From Burkholderiales bacterium 39-55-53 (GTDB lineage Bacteria > Pseudomonadota > Gammaproteobacteria > Burkholderiales > Burkholderiaceae_C), in the NCBI GenBank assembly GCA_002282445.1, contig NCJK01000001.1, positions 868,001 through 932,000 on the forward strand: a stretch of 64,000 nucleotides of DNA, read 5' to 3'. Position numbers and translations under genes: made by a program. Below, piece by piece: positions 36,003-46,701 of this stretch. The notes beneath the pieces are model-generated. The model searched no databases, was not told where the DNA came from, and saw nothing but the letters and a program-made list of their open reading frames with translations. Every line of letters starts with the position of its first letter. Position 1 is the first letter of the stretch.

Positions 36003-36653
36003 TCAAGGGTTCCAGTGCAGAAAGTTGCGGTACAGGGCCAAGCCATGCGCCGCGCTCTTCTCGGGGTGAAATTGTGTCGCAAAAATGTTGTCGCGGGCCA
36101 CGGCACATGTAAAAAGGCCGCCGTAGTCCGTTTGGGCCGCGCTGTGCTCTGAATTGGCAGGGCGGGCGTAAAAACTGTGCACGAAATAGAAGTAGCTGCC
36201 GTCAGGCACATCAGTCCACATGAAGTGCGGGCGTGTGGGCTGCACTTGGTTCCAGCCCATTTGCGGCACTTTAAAGCGGCTGCCATCGGCTTGGGTGCGG
36301 CCAGCCAAATCAAACTGCACCACTTCACCGGGAATGAGGCCTAGGCTAGGCGTGTCGCCCTCAGCGCTGTGGTCGAGCAACATTTGCATGCCCACGCACA
36401 CGCCAAACAATGGCTTTTTGTGGGCGGCATCCATCACCGCGTCAAACATGCCGGACTCGCGCAACTCGCGCATGCAGTCAGGCATCGCGCCTTGGCCTGG
36501 CAAGACCACGCGGTGCGCGTCGCGCACCACTTGGGGGTCAGACGTGACGATGACTTCCGCATGGTCCACCACTGAAGCGGCATGCATCACAGCCTGCGCC
36601 ACAGAGCGCAGGTTGCCCATGCCGTAATCAACGACTGCGACTTTGTTGTTCAA
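36003..36653 (-). CDS. hisH: Imidazole glycerol phosphate synthase, glutamine amidotransferase subunit
   Basis: Hydrolyses glutamine and channels ammonia to HisF. Class I amidotransferase with Cys86 in LFGVCVGMQ and His/Glu in [12 protein letters not shown]-terminal [12 protein letters not shown]. 216 aa. It overlaps the end of hisB by four bases (ATGA). Confidence 0.97.
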   Translation of the reverse strand: MNNKVAVVDYGMGNLRSVAQAVMHAASVVDHAEVIVTSDPQVVRDAHRVVLPGQGAMPDCMRELRESGMFDAVMDAAHKKPLFGVCVGMQMLLDHSAEGDTPSLGLIPGEVVQFDLAGRTQADGSRFKVPQMGWNQVQPTRPHFMWTDVPDGSYFYFVHSFYARPANSEHSAAQTDYGGLFTCAVARDNIFATQFHPEKSAAHGLALYRNFLHWNP

Positions 36654-37243
36654 AGTGAGCCCTTTGTCGAGGGAATCATGCCGGCAGAGCGTGGGTCCAA
36701 CTCCAAAGCGGCACGCAAGGCGCGGGCAAACGCTTTGAACACAGTCTCAGCTTGGTGATGCGCGTTCTCGCCGCGCAGGTTGTCGATGTGCAAAGTCACA
36801 AAGGCGTGGTTCACAAAGCCTTGGAAGAATTCAAACGCCAATTGGCTGTCGAACTCGCCAATCATGCCGCTCTTGAACGGCACGTGCATGACCAGACCTG
36901 GGCGGCCAGAGAAATCCACCACCACGCGGCTGAGTGCTTCGTCGAGCGGCACATAGGCGTGGCCATAACGGCGAATGCCTTTTTTGTCGCCCACGGCTTT
37001 GGCAAACGCTTGGCCCAAGGTGATGCCCACGTCTTCCACGGTGTGGTGGCCGTCGATGTGCAGGTCGCCCTTGGCTTGGATGTCGAGGTCAATCAAACCA
37101 TGACGCGCGATTTGGTCGAGCATGTGGTCAAAGAAACCAATGCCGGTAGAGAGCTTGGATTGGCCCGTGCCGTCGAGGTTGATCTTGACGGTGATTTGGG
37201 TCTCGGCCGTGTTGCGGCTGACTTCGGCGGTGCGAGCGGTCAT
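36650..37243 (-). CDS. hisB: Imidazoleglycerol-phosphate dehydratase
   Basis: Removes water from imidazoleglycerol phosphate. Manganese ligands are in [23 protein letters not shown] and ENAHHQAE. 197 aa: the single-domain form, without the histidinol-phosphatase domain of enterobacterial HisB; that phosphatase must be encoded elsewhere. Confidence 0.97.
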   Translation of the reverse strand: MTARTAEVSRNTAETQITVKINLDGTGQSKLSTGIGFFDHMLDQIARHGLIDLDIQAKGDLHIDGHHTVEDVGITLGQAFAKAVGDKKGIRRYGHAYVPLDEALSRVVVDFSGRPGLVMHVPFKSGMIGEFDSQLAFEFFQGFVNHAFVTLHIDNLRGENAHHQAETVFKAFARALRAALELDPRSAGMIPSTKGSL

Positions 37244-37256
37244 AGTTGACTTTCGA

Positions 37257-38369
37257 TTAAGAGAGAGCGGCTTGCAGGGCAGCCAAGAGTTGTTTGTTTT
37301 CCTCGGGCGTGCCGATGGTCAAGCGCAAGCAGTTGGCAAGCAATGGGTGCATTTTAGAAACGTTCTTGACCAGCACTTTGTGGGCCTTGAGCACCTCAAA
37401 AGCGCGGTTAGCGGCATCCGCCTCACCGTTGAAACGCAGCACCATCATGTTGGCTTCGCTGGCGTAAGGCGTGACGCCGGCCATTTGCTGCAAAGCTTTG
37501 AACAAGGCTTCACGCTCGGTGCGAATGACGGTGGCTTGCTGGGCAAACACATCGGTGTGCTCCAGCGCAAACAAAGCGCATTCGGCGTTGAGCACGCTCA
37601 CGTTGTACGGTGGGCGTAGCTTGTCGACCTCGTTGATCAACGCCTGCGGGGCAATCATGTAGCCCAAGCGAATGCCGGCCAAACCGAACTTAGACAGCGT
37701 GCGCATTAGCAGCACATTGGCGTTGGCCGCTGGGTGTTGGCGAATTTCGTCGAGCCAGCTTTTGCTGGAGAAAGGCTGGTACGCCTCGTCCATCACCACC
37801 AAGCCACCATAAGCGCTGACCTGTGTGATGAGGCGGCGAATGGCGTCGGCGTCCCACAAATTGGCGGTGGGGTTGTTGGGGTACGCGATGTAAACAATGG
37901 CGGGCTCGTGCTGCGCGATGGCGGCAGACATGGCGGCTTCGTCTAGCTCAAAGTCGGCCTTCAAGGACACGCCGATGTATTGCAAACCTTGCAGCTGTGC
38001 GCTCATGCCATACATGACAAAGCCGGGCTCTGGAGCAACGACTTTGGCGCGATCTTGAGCGCCGGGAACGGCGCAAGCTTGCGACAACAAAGAGATGAGT
38101 TCGTCAGAGCCGTTGCCCAACATCAGACCTAAGCCTGCGGGCAAATCAACGTATTTCGCCAGTGCGTTTTTCAGGTCGTCGATGCGTGCGCCGGGGTAGC
38201 GGTTGACTTCCACCGCGCCCAAACGCGCGCCGAGCTTGGCTTGCAATTCGGACGAGAGGGTGAATGGATTTTCCATCGCGTCAAGCTTGACCATGCCCAC
38301 CGAGTGCTGCACGGCATAGGCGTGCATGGCTTGGACGTCGGGGCGAATGAAACGCAGGGCGTTCGTCAT
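37257..38369 (-). CDS. hisC: Histidinol-phosphate aminotransferase
   Basis: PLP enzyme that transaminates imidazole acetol phosphate. Aminotransferase class I/II motifs: [32 protein letters not shown] and the PLP lysine in [14 protein letters not shown]. 370 aa. Between hisD and hisB. Confidence 0.96.
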   Translation of the reverse strand: MTNALRFIRPDVQAMHAYAVQHSVGMVKLDAMENPFTLSSELQAKLGARLGAVEVNRYPGARIDDLKNALAKYVDLPAGLGLMLGNGSDELISLLSQACAVPGAQDRAKVVAPEPGFVMYGMSAQLQGLQYIGVSLKADFELDEAAMSAAIAQHEPAIVYIAYPNNPTANLWDADAIRRLITQVSAYGGLVVMDEAYQPFSSKSWLDEIRQHPAANANVLLMRTLSKFGLAGIRLGYMIAPQALINEVDKLRPPYNVSVLNAECALFALEHTDVFAQQATVIRTEREALFKALQQMAGVTPYASEANMMVLRFNGEADAANRAFEVLKAHKVLVKNVSKMHPLLANCLRLTIGTPEENKQLLAALQAALS

Positions 38370-38370
38370 G

Positions 38371-39684
38371 TCAGTCTTTCTTCAAACGGAACTCAGCCGC
38401 CATGGCGTGGGCTTGCAAGCCTTCGCCATAGGCCAACACCGCGGCAATCTTGCCCAGCGTTTGTGCGCCCTGCTCGCTCACCTCGATCAAGCTGCTGCGC
38501 TTTTGGAAGTCGTACACGCCCAAGGGCGAGCTGAAACGCGCTGTGCCGCTGGTGGGCAACACGTGGTTTGGGCCCGCACAGTAGTCGCCCAAGCTTTCGC
38601 TGGTGAACGCGCCCAAGAAGATTGCGCCTGCGTGCTTGAGCAGCGGCTCCCACTTGTGTGGCTCGTTGCTTGACACCTCTAAGTGTTCAGGGGCAATGCG
38701 GTTGCTGATGGCGCAAGCTTCTTCCATGCTGCGGGTGTGGATGAGCACACCACGGCCATTGAGGGATTTTTCGATGATGTCTTTGCGCGGCATTTGCGGC
38801 AGCAAGCGTTCGATCTCGGCTTGCACGCGGTCGATATACGCGGCATCGGGGCAGAGCAACACGCTTTGCGCCAACTCGTCGTGCTCGGCTTGGCTGAACA
38901 AATCCATCGCCACCCAATCGGCGGGCGTGGAGCCATCGGCTAACACCAAGATTTCGCTGGGGCCTGCAATCATGTCGATGCCCACTGTGCCAAACACGCG
39001 GCGCTTGGCAGCGGCCACATAGGCGTTGCCGGGGCCGGTGATTTTATCGACCGCGGGCACAGTGGCTGTGCCATAGGCCAAGGCCGCCACGGCCTGTGCG
39101 CCACCAATGGTGAAGGCGCGGCTCACGCCAGCCACATAGGCAGCGGCCAAGACGAGTGGGTTCTTTTCGCCCTTAGGCGTAGGCACAACCATGATGATGT
39201 CTTGCACACCTGCGACGTGCGCAGGAATGGCGTTCATTAACACGCTGGATGGATAAGCGGCTTTGCCACCGGGCACATAAATGCCCACGCGGTCGAGCGG
39301 CGTGACTTTTTGGCCCAGCAACGTGCCATCGGCATCGCGGTAAGTCCAGCTTTCGCCGCTGGCTTTCTTTTGCGCCTCGTGATAGCTGCGCACGCGTGCG
39401 GCGGCAGCTTGCAAGGCGTCGCGTTGCTCGGCGGGCAAACCATCGAAGGCGGCTTTGAGTTCGGTTTGCGTCAGCTCCAACGCAGCCATGCTGTCGACCT
39501 TCAGACCGTCAAAGCGATCGGTGTATTCCAGCACGGCGGCATCGCCACGCTTTTGCACATCGGCCAAGATGTCTGCCACACGTTGCTCGATGGCCGCATC
39601 GGTATCGGCAGACCAATGCAGACGCGCTTTGAAATCGGCTTCAAAGGTGGGACTGGTGGTCGAGAGACGAAGCGGTTTGGCCAT
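38371..39684 (-). CDS. hisD: Histidinol dehydrogenase
   Basis: Zinc- and NAD-dependent four-electron oxidation of histidinol to histidine. Family features: [39 protein letters not shown], and [11 protein letters not shown] with catalytic and zinc residues; [12 protein letters not shown] close to the end. 437 aa. Confidence 0.97.
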   Translation of the reverse strand: MAKPLRLSTTSPTFEADFKARLHWSADTDAAIEQRVADILADVQKRGDAAVLEYTDRFDGLKVDSMAALELTQTELKAAFDGLPAEQRDALQAAAARVRSYHEAQKKASGESWTYRDADGTLLGQKVTPLDRVGIYVPGGKAAYPSSVLMNAIPAHVAGVQDIIMVVPTPKGEKNPLVLAAAYVAGVSRAFTIGGAQAVAALAYGTATVPAVDKITGPGNAYVAAAKRRVFGTVGIDMIAGPSEILVLADGSTPADWVAMDLFSQAEHDELAQSVLLCPDAAYIDRVQAEIERLLPQMPRKDIIEKSLNGRGVLIHTRSMEEACAISNRIAPEHLEVSSNEPHKWEPLLKHAGAIFLGAFTSESLGDYCAGPNHVLPTSGTARFSSPLGVYDFQKRSSLIEVSEQGAQTLGKIAAVLAYGEGLQAHAMAAEFRLKKD

Positions 39685-39705
39685 GTTGTTTGCGTGTGTG
39701 AAGTG

Positions 39706-40359
39706 TTATTTGGCTGCTGGCAAAGCGGCAGAGAAAGCATCGATGATGCGGCGAATATCGGCCTGCTTCATCTTGAGTGCAGCTTGGTTAACCACCAAGC
39801 GCGAGCTGATGTCCATGATGCGCTCGACTTCCACCAAGTGGTTGGCTTTGAGCGTGTTGCCCGTCGACACCAAGTCGACGATGGCATCGGCCAAGCCTGT
39901 GAGCGGGGCCAATTCCATGGAGCCATAGAGCTTGACCAAATCCACGTGCACGCCTTTGGTGGCGAAGAAGTCACGCGCGATGGTGGTGTACTTGGTCGCG
40001 ACTTTCAAGCGCGCGCCTTGTTTGACCATGGCGGCGTAGTCGAAATCAGAACGCACCGCCACGCTCATGCGGCATTTGGCGATTTGCAAATCGAGGGGTT
40101 GGTACAAACCATCTGTGCCGTGTTCGATCAATGTGTCGAGGCCCGTCACGCCCAAATCAGCGCCGCCGTATTGCACATACGTGGGCACATCCGACGCACG
40201 CACCAACACCACGCGGACATTGGCATGGTTGGTGGGCAAGATGAGCTTGCGAGATTTTTCTGGATCTTCGAGCACCTCAATGCCTGCGGCTTTGAGCAGC
40301 GGCATGGTTTCATCAAAGATGCGGCCTTTGGAGAGCGCCAGCGTCAGCATATTGTTCAT
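39706..40359 (-). CDS. hisG: ATP phosphoribosyltransferase, short form
   Basis: First and controlled step of histidine synthesis. [13 protein letters not shown] at the N-terminus, [14 protein letters not shown] and [15 protein letters not shown] (PRPP loop). 217 aa, i.e. the short HisG without the C-terminal ACT-like domain, which needs the regulatory subunit HisZ; hisZ is not in this window. It overlaps murA by four bases. Confidence 0.96.
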   Translation of the reverse strand: MNNMLTLALSKGRIFDETMPLLKAAGIEVLEDPEKSRKLILPTNHANVRVVLVRASDVPTYVQYGGADLGVTGLDTLIEHGTDGLYQPLDLQIAKCRMSVAVRSDFDYAAMVKQGARLKVATKYTTIARDFFATKGVHVDLVKLYGSMELAPLTGLADAIVDLVSTGNTLKANHLVEVERIMDISSRLVVNQAALKMKQADIRRIIDAFSAALPAAK

Positions 40360-41633
40360 TTCACTCTTTCAATGTCAGCACCGATGGCGCGCAGCTTGGC
40401 TTCCATCTTGTCGTAGCCGCGGTCCAAGTGGTAGATGCGGTCCACCAAGGTTTCGCCATCGGCCACCAAGCCGGCAATCACCAGCGAGGCAGAAGCGCGC
40501 AAGTCGGTGGCCATGACGGTTGCACCCGAGAGCTTTTGCACGCCTTCAAGCACAGCCACTTTGCCGTCGATTTGGATGTGTGCGCCCAAGCGCACCAACT
40601 CGTTGACGTGCATGAAGCGGTTTTCAAAAATGGTTTCGGTCACCTTGGATGCGCCCTTGGCAATGGCGTTCAACACCATGAACTGCGCTTGCATGTCGGT
40701 GGGGAAGCCTGGGTATTCGGTGGTGCGGAAGTTTTGCGCCTTGAGGTGTTCATACGCAGGCGCAGTGCCTTGGATGCGAATGCCCTCTGCGTTGGCAGTG
40801 ACGGTAGCACCTGCATCGCGCAGCTTGTCGATCACCGCGTCCAAATGATCGGCACGGGCGTGGCGCAAAAACACGTCGCCGCCAGTGGCAGCCACGGCGC
40901 ACAAGAATGTGCCGGCTTCAATGCGATCAGCCACCACTTTGTGGGTGCAGCCGTGCAAACGCTCCACACCCTGGATGTGAATGCGGCTCGTGCCGTGGCC
41001 TTCAATCTTCGCGCCCATGGCGATGAGCATCTCGGCCAAGTCTGGAATCTCTGGCTCTTGCGCGGCGTTTTCCAACACGGTTTCGCCGTCGGCCAACGCT
41101 GCAGCCATGAGGAAGTTTTCTGTGCCAGTGACTGTCACCATATCGGTGGCGATGCGTGCGCCTTTGAGGCGTGTGCGACCACCGCCCAATTTGGCGACCA
41201 TGTAGCCGTGCTCCACCTCAATCTCCGCACCCATGGCCTGCAAGCCTTTCAAGTGCTGATCCACAGGGCGGGAGCCAATGGCGCAACCGCCGGGCAGCGA
41301 CACCTTGGCGTGGCCAAAGCGAGCCAACAAAGGGCCGAGTGCCAGCACCGAAGCGCGCATGGTTTTCACCAACTCGTAAGGGGCTTCTGGGTTGTTCAAT
41401 GCACCCGCGTCAAGGCTGACTGTGCCGTCGTCTGCACGCTCGGCTGTCACACCCATGTTGCGGATGAGCTTGAGCATGGTGGCCACGTCTTGCAACTGCG
41501 GCACGTTTTGCAGCGTGACTGGCTGGTCGGTCAACAAAGCGGCGCACAGCTCGGGCAGGGCCGCGTTTTTAGCGCCGGAGATCAGCACTTCGCCATTGAG
41601 GGTGCGACCGCCGCGAACGAGTAATTTATCCAT
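40356..41633 (-). CDS. murA: UDP-N-acetylglucosamine 1-carboxyvinyltransferase
   Basis: First committed step of peptidoglycan synthesis, the target of fosfomycin. The catalytic loop [12 protein letters not shown] has the Cys (C117) that the drug modifies, so the enzyme is of the sensitive type. [10 protein letters not shown] near the N-terminus and [11 protein letters not shown] near the end are family motifs. 425 aa. Between ibaG and hisG. Confidence 0.97.
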   Translation of the reverse strand: MDKLLVRGGRTLNGEVLISGAKNAALPELCAALLTDQPVTLQNVPQLQDVATMLKLIRNMGVTAERADDGTVSLDAGALNNPEAPYELVKTMRASVLALGPLLARFGHAKVSLPGGCAIGSRPVDQHLKGLQAMGAEIEVEHGYMVAKLGGGRTRLKGARIATDMVTVTGTENFLMAAALADGETVLENAAQEPEIPDLAEMLIAMGAKIEGHGTSRIHIQGVERLHGCTHKVVADRIEAGTFLCAVAATGGDVFLRHARADHLDAVIDKLRDAGATVTANAEGIRIQGTAPAYEHLKAQNFRTTEYPGFPTDMQAQFMVLNAIAKGASKVTETIFENRFMHVNELVRLGAHIQIDGKVAVLEGVQKLSGATVMATDLRASASLVIAGLVADGETLVDRIYHLDRGYDKMEAKLRAIGADIERVK

Positions 41634-41641
41634 AGGTTTTT

Positions 41642-41887
41642 TTATGCTTTAGGCGCAGCTTGCCACTCGGCAGGCGTGTAGGTTTTCATGGACAAAGCGT
41701 GCACTTCGTCGGTTTTGATTTTTTCGCCTAGGGTGGCGTACACCTTCTGGTGACGTTGGATGAGGCGCTTGCCTTCAAACTCGGCAGACACCAAAGTGGC
41801 ATACCAATGACGGCCATCGCCCTCAACGTGCAAATGCTCGCAGGGCAGGCCTGCGGCGATGATGGCTTGTAACTCTTGTGCTGTCAT
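41642..41887 (-). CDS. ibaG: BolA-like protein IbaG
   Basis: Small BolA-fold protein; with monothiol glutaredoxins it binds [2Fe-2S] clusters. [30 protein letters not shown] and the C-terminal [12 protein letters not shown] fit BolA/IbaG. 81 aa. Placement next to murA and the mla genes, as in E. coli, supports IbaG over BolA itself. A potential partner, GrxD, is at the start of the window. Confidence 0.88.
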   Translation of the reverse strand: MTAQELQAIIAAGLPCEHLHVEGDGRHWYATLVSAEFEGKRLIQRHQKVYATLGEKIKTDEVHALSMKTYTPAEWQAAPKA

Positions 41888-41897
41888 GGAATACCTT

Positions 41898-42680
41898 TTA
41901 GCCTCGGATTTTGTAACCTGTGCGCAGCAAATGCAGTGCGATGGTAGAAACCACCAACAAGCACACGCCTACAACGCCCAAGCTCAACCAAGGCGACACA
42001 TCACTTTGGCCGAAGAAGCCAAAGCGGAAACCGTCGATCATGTAAAAGAACGGGTTGAGGTGGCTCACGTTTTGCCAAAAGCTTGGCAGTGAATGGATGG
42101 AATAAAACACGCCGCTCAAAAACGTCATCGGCATGATGATGAAGTTTTGAAAAGCTGCCATTTGGTCAAACTTATCAGCCCACAAGCCCGCGATCAAACC
42201 GAGCGCACCAAGCATGAGTGCACCCAACACCGCAAAGGTGATGACCCACAAGGGCTGCGTGGGCATGAGCGAAAAGTTAAGCACCGACGACTGCCACACA
42301 AACAGCACCCCCGCCAGCAACACGCCCCCACCCACCAAGACACCGCGCACCATGGCCGAGAGTGCATAGGCAAAGAACCAACTCCAGTGCGACAGCGGCG
42401 TGAGCAGCAAAAACACCAAGTTGCCCATGATCTTGCTTTGCACCATGGACGAGGAGCTGTTGGCAAACGCGTTTTGCAACACGCTCATCATCACGAGGCC
42501 CGGAATCAAAAACGCGGTGTAGCTCACGCCGTCGTACACCTGCACATGCTCTTCGAGCACGTGACCAAAAATCATCAGATACATCACCGCAGTGAGCACA
42601 GGTGCTCCCACGGTTTGGAAACTGACTTTCCAAAAGCGCAGCACCTCTTTGTAAAAGAGCATGGTCCAGCCGGTCATCAT
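41898..42680 (-). CDS. ABC-2 type transporter permease
   Basis: Six-helix membrane component of an ABC exporter of the YadH/NodJ type. Seen: TAVMYLMIFGHV, FLIPGLVMMSVLQNAF, LLTPLSHWSWFFAYAL, and the conserved GVFYSIHSLPSFWQNVSHLNP segment. 260 aa. It overlaps its ATPase by four bases. The substrate is unknown. A link to the neighbouring mla lipid pathway is possible by position only. Confidence 0.9.
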   Translation of the reverse strand: MMTGWTMLFYKEVLRFWKVSFQTVGAPVLTAVMYLMIFGHVLEEHVQVYDGVSYTAFLIPGLVMMSVLQNAFANSSSSMVQSKIMGNLVFLLLTPLSHWSWFFAYALSAMVRGVLVGGGVLLAGVLFVWQSSVLNFSLMPTQPLWVITFAVLGALMLGALGLIAGLWADKFDQMAAFQNFIIMPMTFLSGVFYSIHSLPSFWQNVSHLNPFFYMIDGFRFGFFGQSDVSPWLSLGVVGVCLLVVSTIALHLLRTGYKIRG

Positions 42681-43600
42681 GCTTGCGCTCCTGTTTCTTC
42701 GCTTTTGTGCATCACATCGAGGAACACATCTTCCAAATCGGCTTTACGAATTTCAACGTCTTGCGCTTGCAAGCCTGCTTCGCGCACGGCGGCGAGATAG
42801 CTCTCAATTTCCAACGCGTCGTTGGCGGGGAACTGCACAATGCGGCCGGTCACGCGCGCTTTGGCGGCAAGAGTGGGCGGCAACTCGGCATCGAGCTTGA
42901 AGCGCAACACATTGCTAGACGCAGCTTTGAGCAACTCGGTGGTGCTGTCGAGCGCCACCACTTTGCCGTGCTTCAACATGGCAATGCGGCTACATAAGGC
43001 TTCGGCTTCTTCGAGGTAATGCGTGGTCAGCAACACGGTGCTGCCCTCGCGGTTGAGCTTGGCGATGAACTGCCACAAGGTTTGACGCAACTCCACATCC
43101 ACACCAGCGGTAGGCTCATCCAGCACGATGACAGGCGGCTTGTGCACCAAGGCTTGCGCCACCAACATGCGACGCTTCATGCCACCTGAGAGTTGGCGCA
43201 TGTTGTGATGGGCTTTGTCGCTGAGGCCGAGGCTGTGCAGCAGTTCGTCAATCCAATCGTCGTTGTGCTTGACACCAAAGTAGCCCGACTGAAACTTCAA
43301 GGCTTCGCGCACATTGAAGAATGGGTCGAACACCAGCTCTTGTGGAACCACACCCAACATGCGTCGTGCTTGGGCGGATTGGGTGGCTACATCCACGCCA
43401 TGCACCAACACCGAACCTGAGGTGGCTTTGGCCAAACCGGCCAAGATGCTGATGAGGGTGGTTTTGCCCGCACCGTTGGGGCCTAGGAGTCCAAAGAACT
43501 CGCCTTTTTGGACATCAAAACGCACACCGTCGAGCGCCTGAAAGGGACCTCGGGCGGTTTGAAAGGTTTTGGAGACGGATTGGAATGAAATAGCGGACAT
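42677..43600 (-). CDS. ABC transporter ATP-binding protein (ABC-2 exporter)
   Basis: ATPase partner of the downstream permease, YadG-like. Walker A GPNGAGKTTL, Q-loop VVPQELVFD, signature LSGGMKRRM, Walker B VIVLDEPTAGVD and H-loop LLTTHYLEEAE. 307 aa; the C-terminal 80 residues form the extra domain common in this group. Confidence 0.93.
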   Translation of the reverse strand: MSAISFQSVSKTFQTARGPFQALDGVRFDVQKGEFFGLLGPNGAGKTTLISILAGLAKATSGSVLVHGVDVATQSAQARRMLGVVPQELVFDPFFNVREALKFQSGYFGVKHNDDWIDELLHSLGLSDKAHHNMRQLSGGMKRRMLVAQALVHKPPVIVLDEPTAGVDVELRQTLWQFIAKLNREGSTVLLTTHYLEEAEALCSRIAMLKHGKVVALDSTTELLKAASSNVLRFKLDAELPPTLAAKARVTGRIVQFPANDALEIESYLAAVREAGLQAQDVEIRKADLEDVFLDVMHKSEETGAQA

Positions 43601-43685
43601 AAAGTAGCCTTCGATTTTAAGGCTTTAAGCATGCCCCCCGTATTACCCTGACTTGGGGTGTCAATAAAGGCGCTAAGAAGCTGGG

Positions 43686-43976
43686 TTAGTGGAGCAAATC
43701 GCTCAGGCCATAGACCGTGGCCAAGGCTTGGGCACGTTCTGGCAGGCCGGTGACGCGCAGTTGTGCGCCACGCGCGAGAACAGCGCGACGACAAGCCAAG
43801 ATGACCGCCAAAGCTGAGGAATCAAATTGAACCAGAGCTGAGGCATCTAGCACCGCTTCACCCCCCTCGGATACGCAAGCACTGAGCAATGAAGAAAGTT
43901 CATCAGCAACAGTCTGCGCTTGCGCCTGCATCAGCTTGGCGGGCAACGCAACAGAGGTGTGGGTGGCGGCTGTCAT
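43686..43976 (-). CDS. mlaB: STAS domain protein MlaB
   Basis: Cytoplasmic subunit of the Mla phospholipid transporter; it binds and regulates MlaF. STAS features: EAVLDASALVQFDSSALAVIL with the conserved Ser-Ser-Ala region, and LRVTGLPERAQAL. 96 aa. Directly downstream of mlaC. Confidence 0.9.
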   Translation of the reverse strand: MTAATHTSVALPAKLMQAQAQTVADELSSLLSACVSEGGEAVLDASALVQFDSSALAVILACRRAVLARGAQLRVTGLPERAQALATVYGLSDLLH

Positions 43977-43979
43977 GGT

Positions 43980-44621
43980 TTACTTTGATGCGCGAGCGTT
44001 GCTCTTGTTGCGCTCAGCCAAACTGGCGATCAAGCCATCCACGCCCTTGGCATTGATTTCTTGTGCAAACTGAGTTTTGTAGTTCTCGACCAACCAAATA
44101 CCCATGACGTTCATGTTGTAGACCTTCCATGAGCCATCGGCCGCTTTTTCGACTCGGTAGTCGAGCTGGATGGGGTCGCCTTTGCCACGCACTTCGGTGC
44201 GGACTAAAACCTCTTTGTCGTCGGCAGCAGCGCGCAAAGGTTTGACAAAAATGCTTTGATCGCTGACCTGTCCCAAAGCACCGGCATAGGTGCGAACCAA
44301 CAAAATCTCAAATTCTTCTTGCAAGCGCTTTTGTTGCGCGGGCGTCGCCTGACGCCAGCCTGGACCGACAGCAGAGGCTGTCATGCGTAAGAAATTGACA
44401 TGGGGCATGACGCGATCGTCAACCAGCACAATGATCTTGTTGACATCCCCATTGCGAATAGATTTATCAGCCTTGATGGCTCCCAAAATATCGGTCGACA
44501 CCCGCTTGATAAACACATCCGCGCTTTCATCGGCGGCATGTGCTCCGCCAACTACCCCGAGTGAGCAGGCAATGCCCAACACCCAAGCAGAAAAATGGCG
44601 ACGTGACAAAAAGCGGTTCAT
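43980..44621 (-). CDS. mlaC: Periplasmic phospholipid carrier MlaC
   Basis: Ferries phospholipid between outer-membrane MlaA and inner-membrane MlaFEDB. Signal peptide with an N-terminal RRHFSAWVLGIACSLGVVGGAHA, split here as RRHFSAWVLG and CSLGVVGGAHA. The Ttg2/MlaC fold shows MPHVNFLRMTASAVG, FEILLVRTYAGAL and IQLDYRVEK. Start at the ATG at 44621 (213 aa). Confidence 0.94.
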   Translation of the reverse strand: MNRFLSRRHFSAWVLGIACSLGVVGGAHAADESADVFIKRVSTDILGAIKADKSIRNGDVNKIIVLVDDRVMPHVNFLRMTASAVGPGWRQATPAQQKRLQEEFEILLVRTYAGALGQVSDQSIFVKPLRAAADDKEVLVRTEVRGKGDPIQLDYRVEKAADGSWKVYNMNVMGIWLVENYKTQFAQEINAKGVDGLIASLAERNKSNARASK

Positions 44622-44671
44622 GACAAAAAACTCCAAACTATTTATTTATTCTTTATTAACGCGCGACAGGC

Positions 44672-45433
44672 TTATTTCGCTGACGGCGCTACAGGTGCCG
44701 CACTGGGGTCTTCCAGCTGCGCTTCATCTGGCGGATTACCGTCATAAACCTGATTACGACGGAACTGCAAGTAACCATCACGCGTGAAGCTGTATTTATC
44801 AATGGCGGCCCCAGACAGCAAATTGCTGGTTCTCAGCAAAGTGGCGCGTCGATCCACCAGCCTCACAACAGTTGCTGCAGTTCTTTCGGAGGAAACACCA
44901 TGGTTACTGACCGGATCCAAAGAGAAATCTAATGGCAACACAGATGAGTCGCGCACGGTAGATGGGCCCAAAAGTGGCAAGACGAGGTAAGGGCCATTGG
45001 GTACACCCCAATAACCAAGTGTCTGACCGAAGTCTTCTGGATGCCGCTGCAAGCCAATTTCTGTCGCCACGTCAAAAATGCCGTAAATACCGAACACCGT
45101 ATTTACAGTGACGCGCATGAACGACTCAGCAGTGTCATGGCCCTTGAGCTGCAAGCCGTTGTTGACGGTTGATAACACGTCGGACAGATTGCGGAAGAAG
45201 TTGCTGATGCCAGTTTGCAGCAGTTGCGGCGTGAAGTCACGATAGCCCGTGGCGACAGGCTTTAAAACGTTGTCATCCAAGGTATCGTTGAACGTCGAAA
45301 TGCTTCGATTCATCGGCTCTAGCGGATCTTTGGGGTTGGCGTTAGGGCCTGTGGCACACCCTGCACTCAAAGCAGCGACGAGCAATAAAGCCGCATAAAC
45401 GGGTCTGCGGGTTGTTGTATTCATACTCATCAC
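44672..45433 (-). CDS. mlaA: Outer-membrane lipoprotein MlaA (VacJ)
   Basis: Removes mislocated phospholipid from the outer leaflet. Lipobox LSAGC (Cys26). Mature part: DPLEPMNRSISTFND, the VacJ signature, then NFFRNLSD, TVFGIYGIFDVATEIGLQ and FGQTLGYWGVPNGPYLVLPLLGP (parts). 253 aa. Placed between mlaD and mlaC and coupled to mlaD by ATGA, an order usual in Betaproteobacteria, whereas in E. coli mlaA is elsewhere. Confidence 0.95.
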   Translation of the reverse strand: MMSMNTTTRRPVYAALLLVAALSAGCATGPNANPKDPLEPMNRSISTFNDTLDDNVLKPVATGYRDFTPQLLQTGISNFFRNLSDVLSTVNNGLQLKGHDTAESFMRVTVNTVFGIYGIFDVATEIGLQRHPEDFGQTLGYWGVPNGPYLVLPLLGPSTVRDSSVLPLDFSLDPVSNHGVSSERTAATVVRLVDRRATLLRTSNLLSGAAIDKYSFTRDGYLQFRRNQVYDGNPPDEAQLEDPSAAPVAPSAK

Positions 45434-45909
45434 TTGTTCCCTTTTTCAGGCGTAGGCTCAGCCGCCTTGTTGTACAAAAACTGGCTAATCAAATTCTCTA
45501 ACACCACAGCAGATTGCGTGGCTTGGATGCGGTCACCATTGGCCAAGTTGTCAGCCTCTGCACCCGCTTCAATGCCGATGTATTGCTCGCCCAACAAGCC
45601 GCTGGTGAGAATTTTCAAAGAGCTGTCTTTGGGGAATTGATAGCGGCTCTCGATGCTCATGGTCACCGTGGCTTGGAAGGTTTTGTCGTCAAACGTGACG
45701 CTTTCCACACGGCCGACCACCACGCCTGCACTCTTGACTGCGGCTTGGCGTTTCAAGCCACCGATGTTGTCAAAACGGCCAGTCACGGTGTAGTTGGACT
45801 GAAAGCTCAACGTCAACAAATTGGCTGACTTCAGCGCTAAAAACAAAATGGCCGCTGCGCCCAAGAGCACAAACAAACCCACCCACACATCAACTTTGGA
45901 GCGTTGCAT
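45430..45909 (-). CDS. mlaD: MCE domain protein MlaD
   Basis: Hexameric lipid-binding subunit of the MlaFEDB complex. N-terminal membrane helix (VDVWVGLFVLLGAAAILFLAL) and an MCE domain (YTVTGRFDNIGGLKRQAAVK in part, VGRVESVTF, LLGEQYIGIEAG). 159 aa, short form. Confidence 0.95.
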   Translation of the reverse strand: MQRSKVDVWVGLFVLLGAAAILFLALKSANLLTLSFQSNYTVTGRFDNIGGLKRQAAVKSAGVVVGRVESVTFDDKTFQATVTMSIESRYQFPKDSSLKILTSGLLGEQYIGIEAGAEADNLANGDRIQATQSAVVLENLISQFLYNKAAEPTPEKGNK

Positions 45910-45924
45910 AGCTTCCTCGATTCA

Positions 45925-46701
45925 TCAAATACTGAACATCATGGCAGTGAGGATAAAGTCCAACCCCAACACTGCCAACGAAGCGACCACGACCGTTTTA
46001 GTCGTGGCGCGCGAAACACCTTCAGGCGTGGGCTGGGCTTCATAGCCTTGCAGCAGCGCCACAAACGTGACGGTCACACCGAACACGATGCTCTTGACCA
46101 CGCCATTGCCCACGTCTTTCCATACGTCAACGCCGCCTTGCATCTGGCTCCAGAACGAGCCGGCGTCCACGCCAATCATCAGCACGCCGACCATCCAGCC
46201 GCCCAAAATACCCACGGCGCTGAACACGGCAGAGAGCAAAGGCAAAGCGATGATGCCGCCCCAAAAGCGCGGACCCAAGATGCGGCGCACGGGGTCGACC
46301 GCCATCATGTCCATGGCGCTGAGTTGCTCGCCTGCCTTCATCAAACCAATTTCAGCAGTGAGCGATGTACCGGCGCGGCCCGCAAACAACAAGGCGCTCA
46401 CCACGGGGCCGAGTTCGCGCACCAAACTCAAGGCCACCAACAGGCCCAAAGCTTCTGACGAACCATAACGCTGCAAGGTGTAGTAGCCCTGCAAACTCAG
46501 CACAAAGCCCACAAACAAGCCCGACACCGCAATGATGGCCAACGAATAGTTACCCAAGAAATGCACTTGGTCACGCACCAAGCCGAATCGGCGCATGTTG
46601 CTGCCAAACTCAGCTACCAAGCGCACGAACAAACGCGCACCAAGCCCCAAGCCAGCCAAATAGCTACGCACGGCAAAGCCTATATTGGCGATGAATTTCA
46701 T
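45925..46701 (-). CDS. mlaE: Phospholipid ABC permease MlaE
   Basis: Permease of the MlaFEDB complex. Five helices and the hallmark EQLSAMDMMAVDPVRRILGPRFWG region (parts), with VGFVLSLQGYYTLQRYGS before it. 258 aa. It overlaps mlaF by four bases. Confidence 0.95.
   Translation of the reverse strand: MKFIANIGFAVRSYLAGLGLGARLFVRLVAEFGSNMRRFGLVRDQVHFLGNYSLAIIAVSGLFVGFVLSLQGYYTLQRYGSSEALGLLVALSLVRELGPVVSALLFAGRAGTSLTAEIGLMKAGEQLSAMDMMAVDPVRRILGPRFWGGIIALPLLSAVFSAVGILGGWMVGVLMIGVDAGSFWSQMQGGVDVWKDVGNGVVKSIVFGVTVTFVALLQGYEAQPTPEGVSRATTKTVVVASLAVLGLDFILTAMMFSI

Noticed and set aside
40428-41624. Plus-strand frame of 398 codons opposite murA
   Set aside because: Shadow of murA; no family features.
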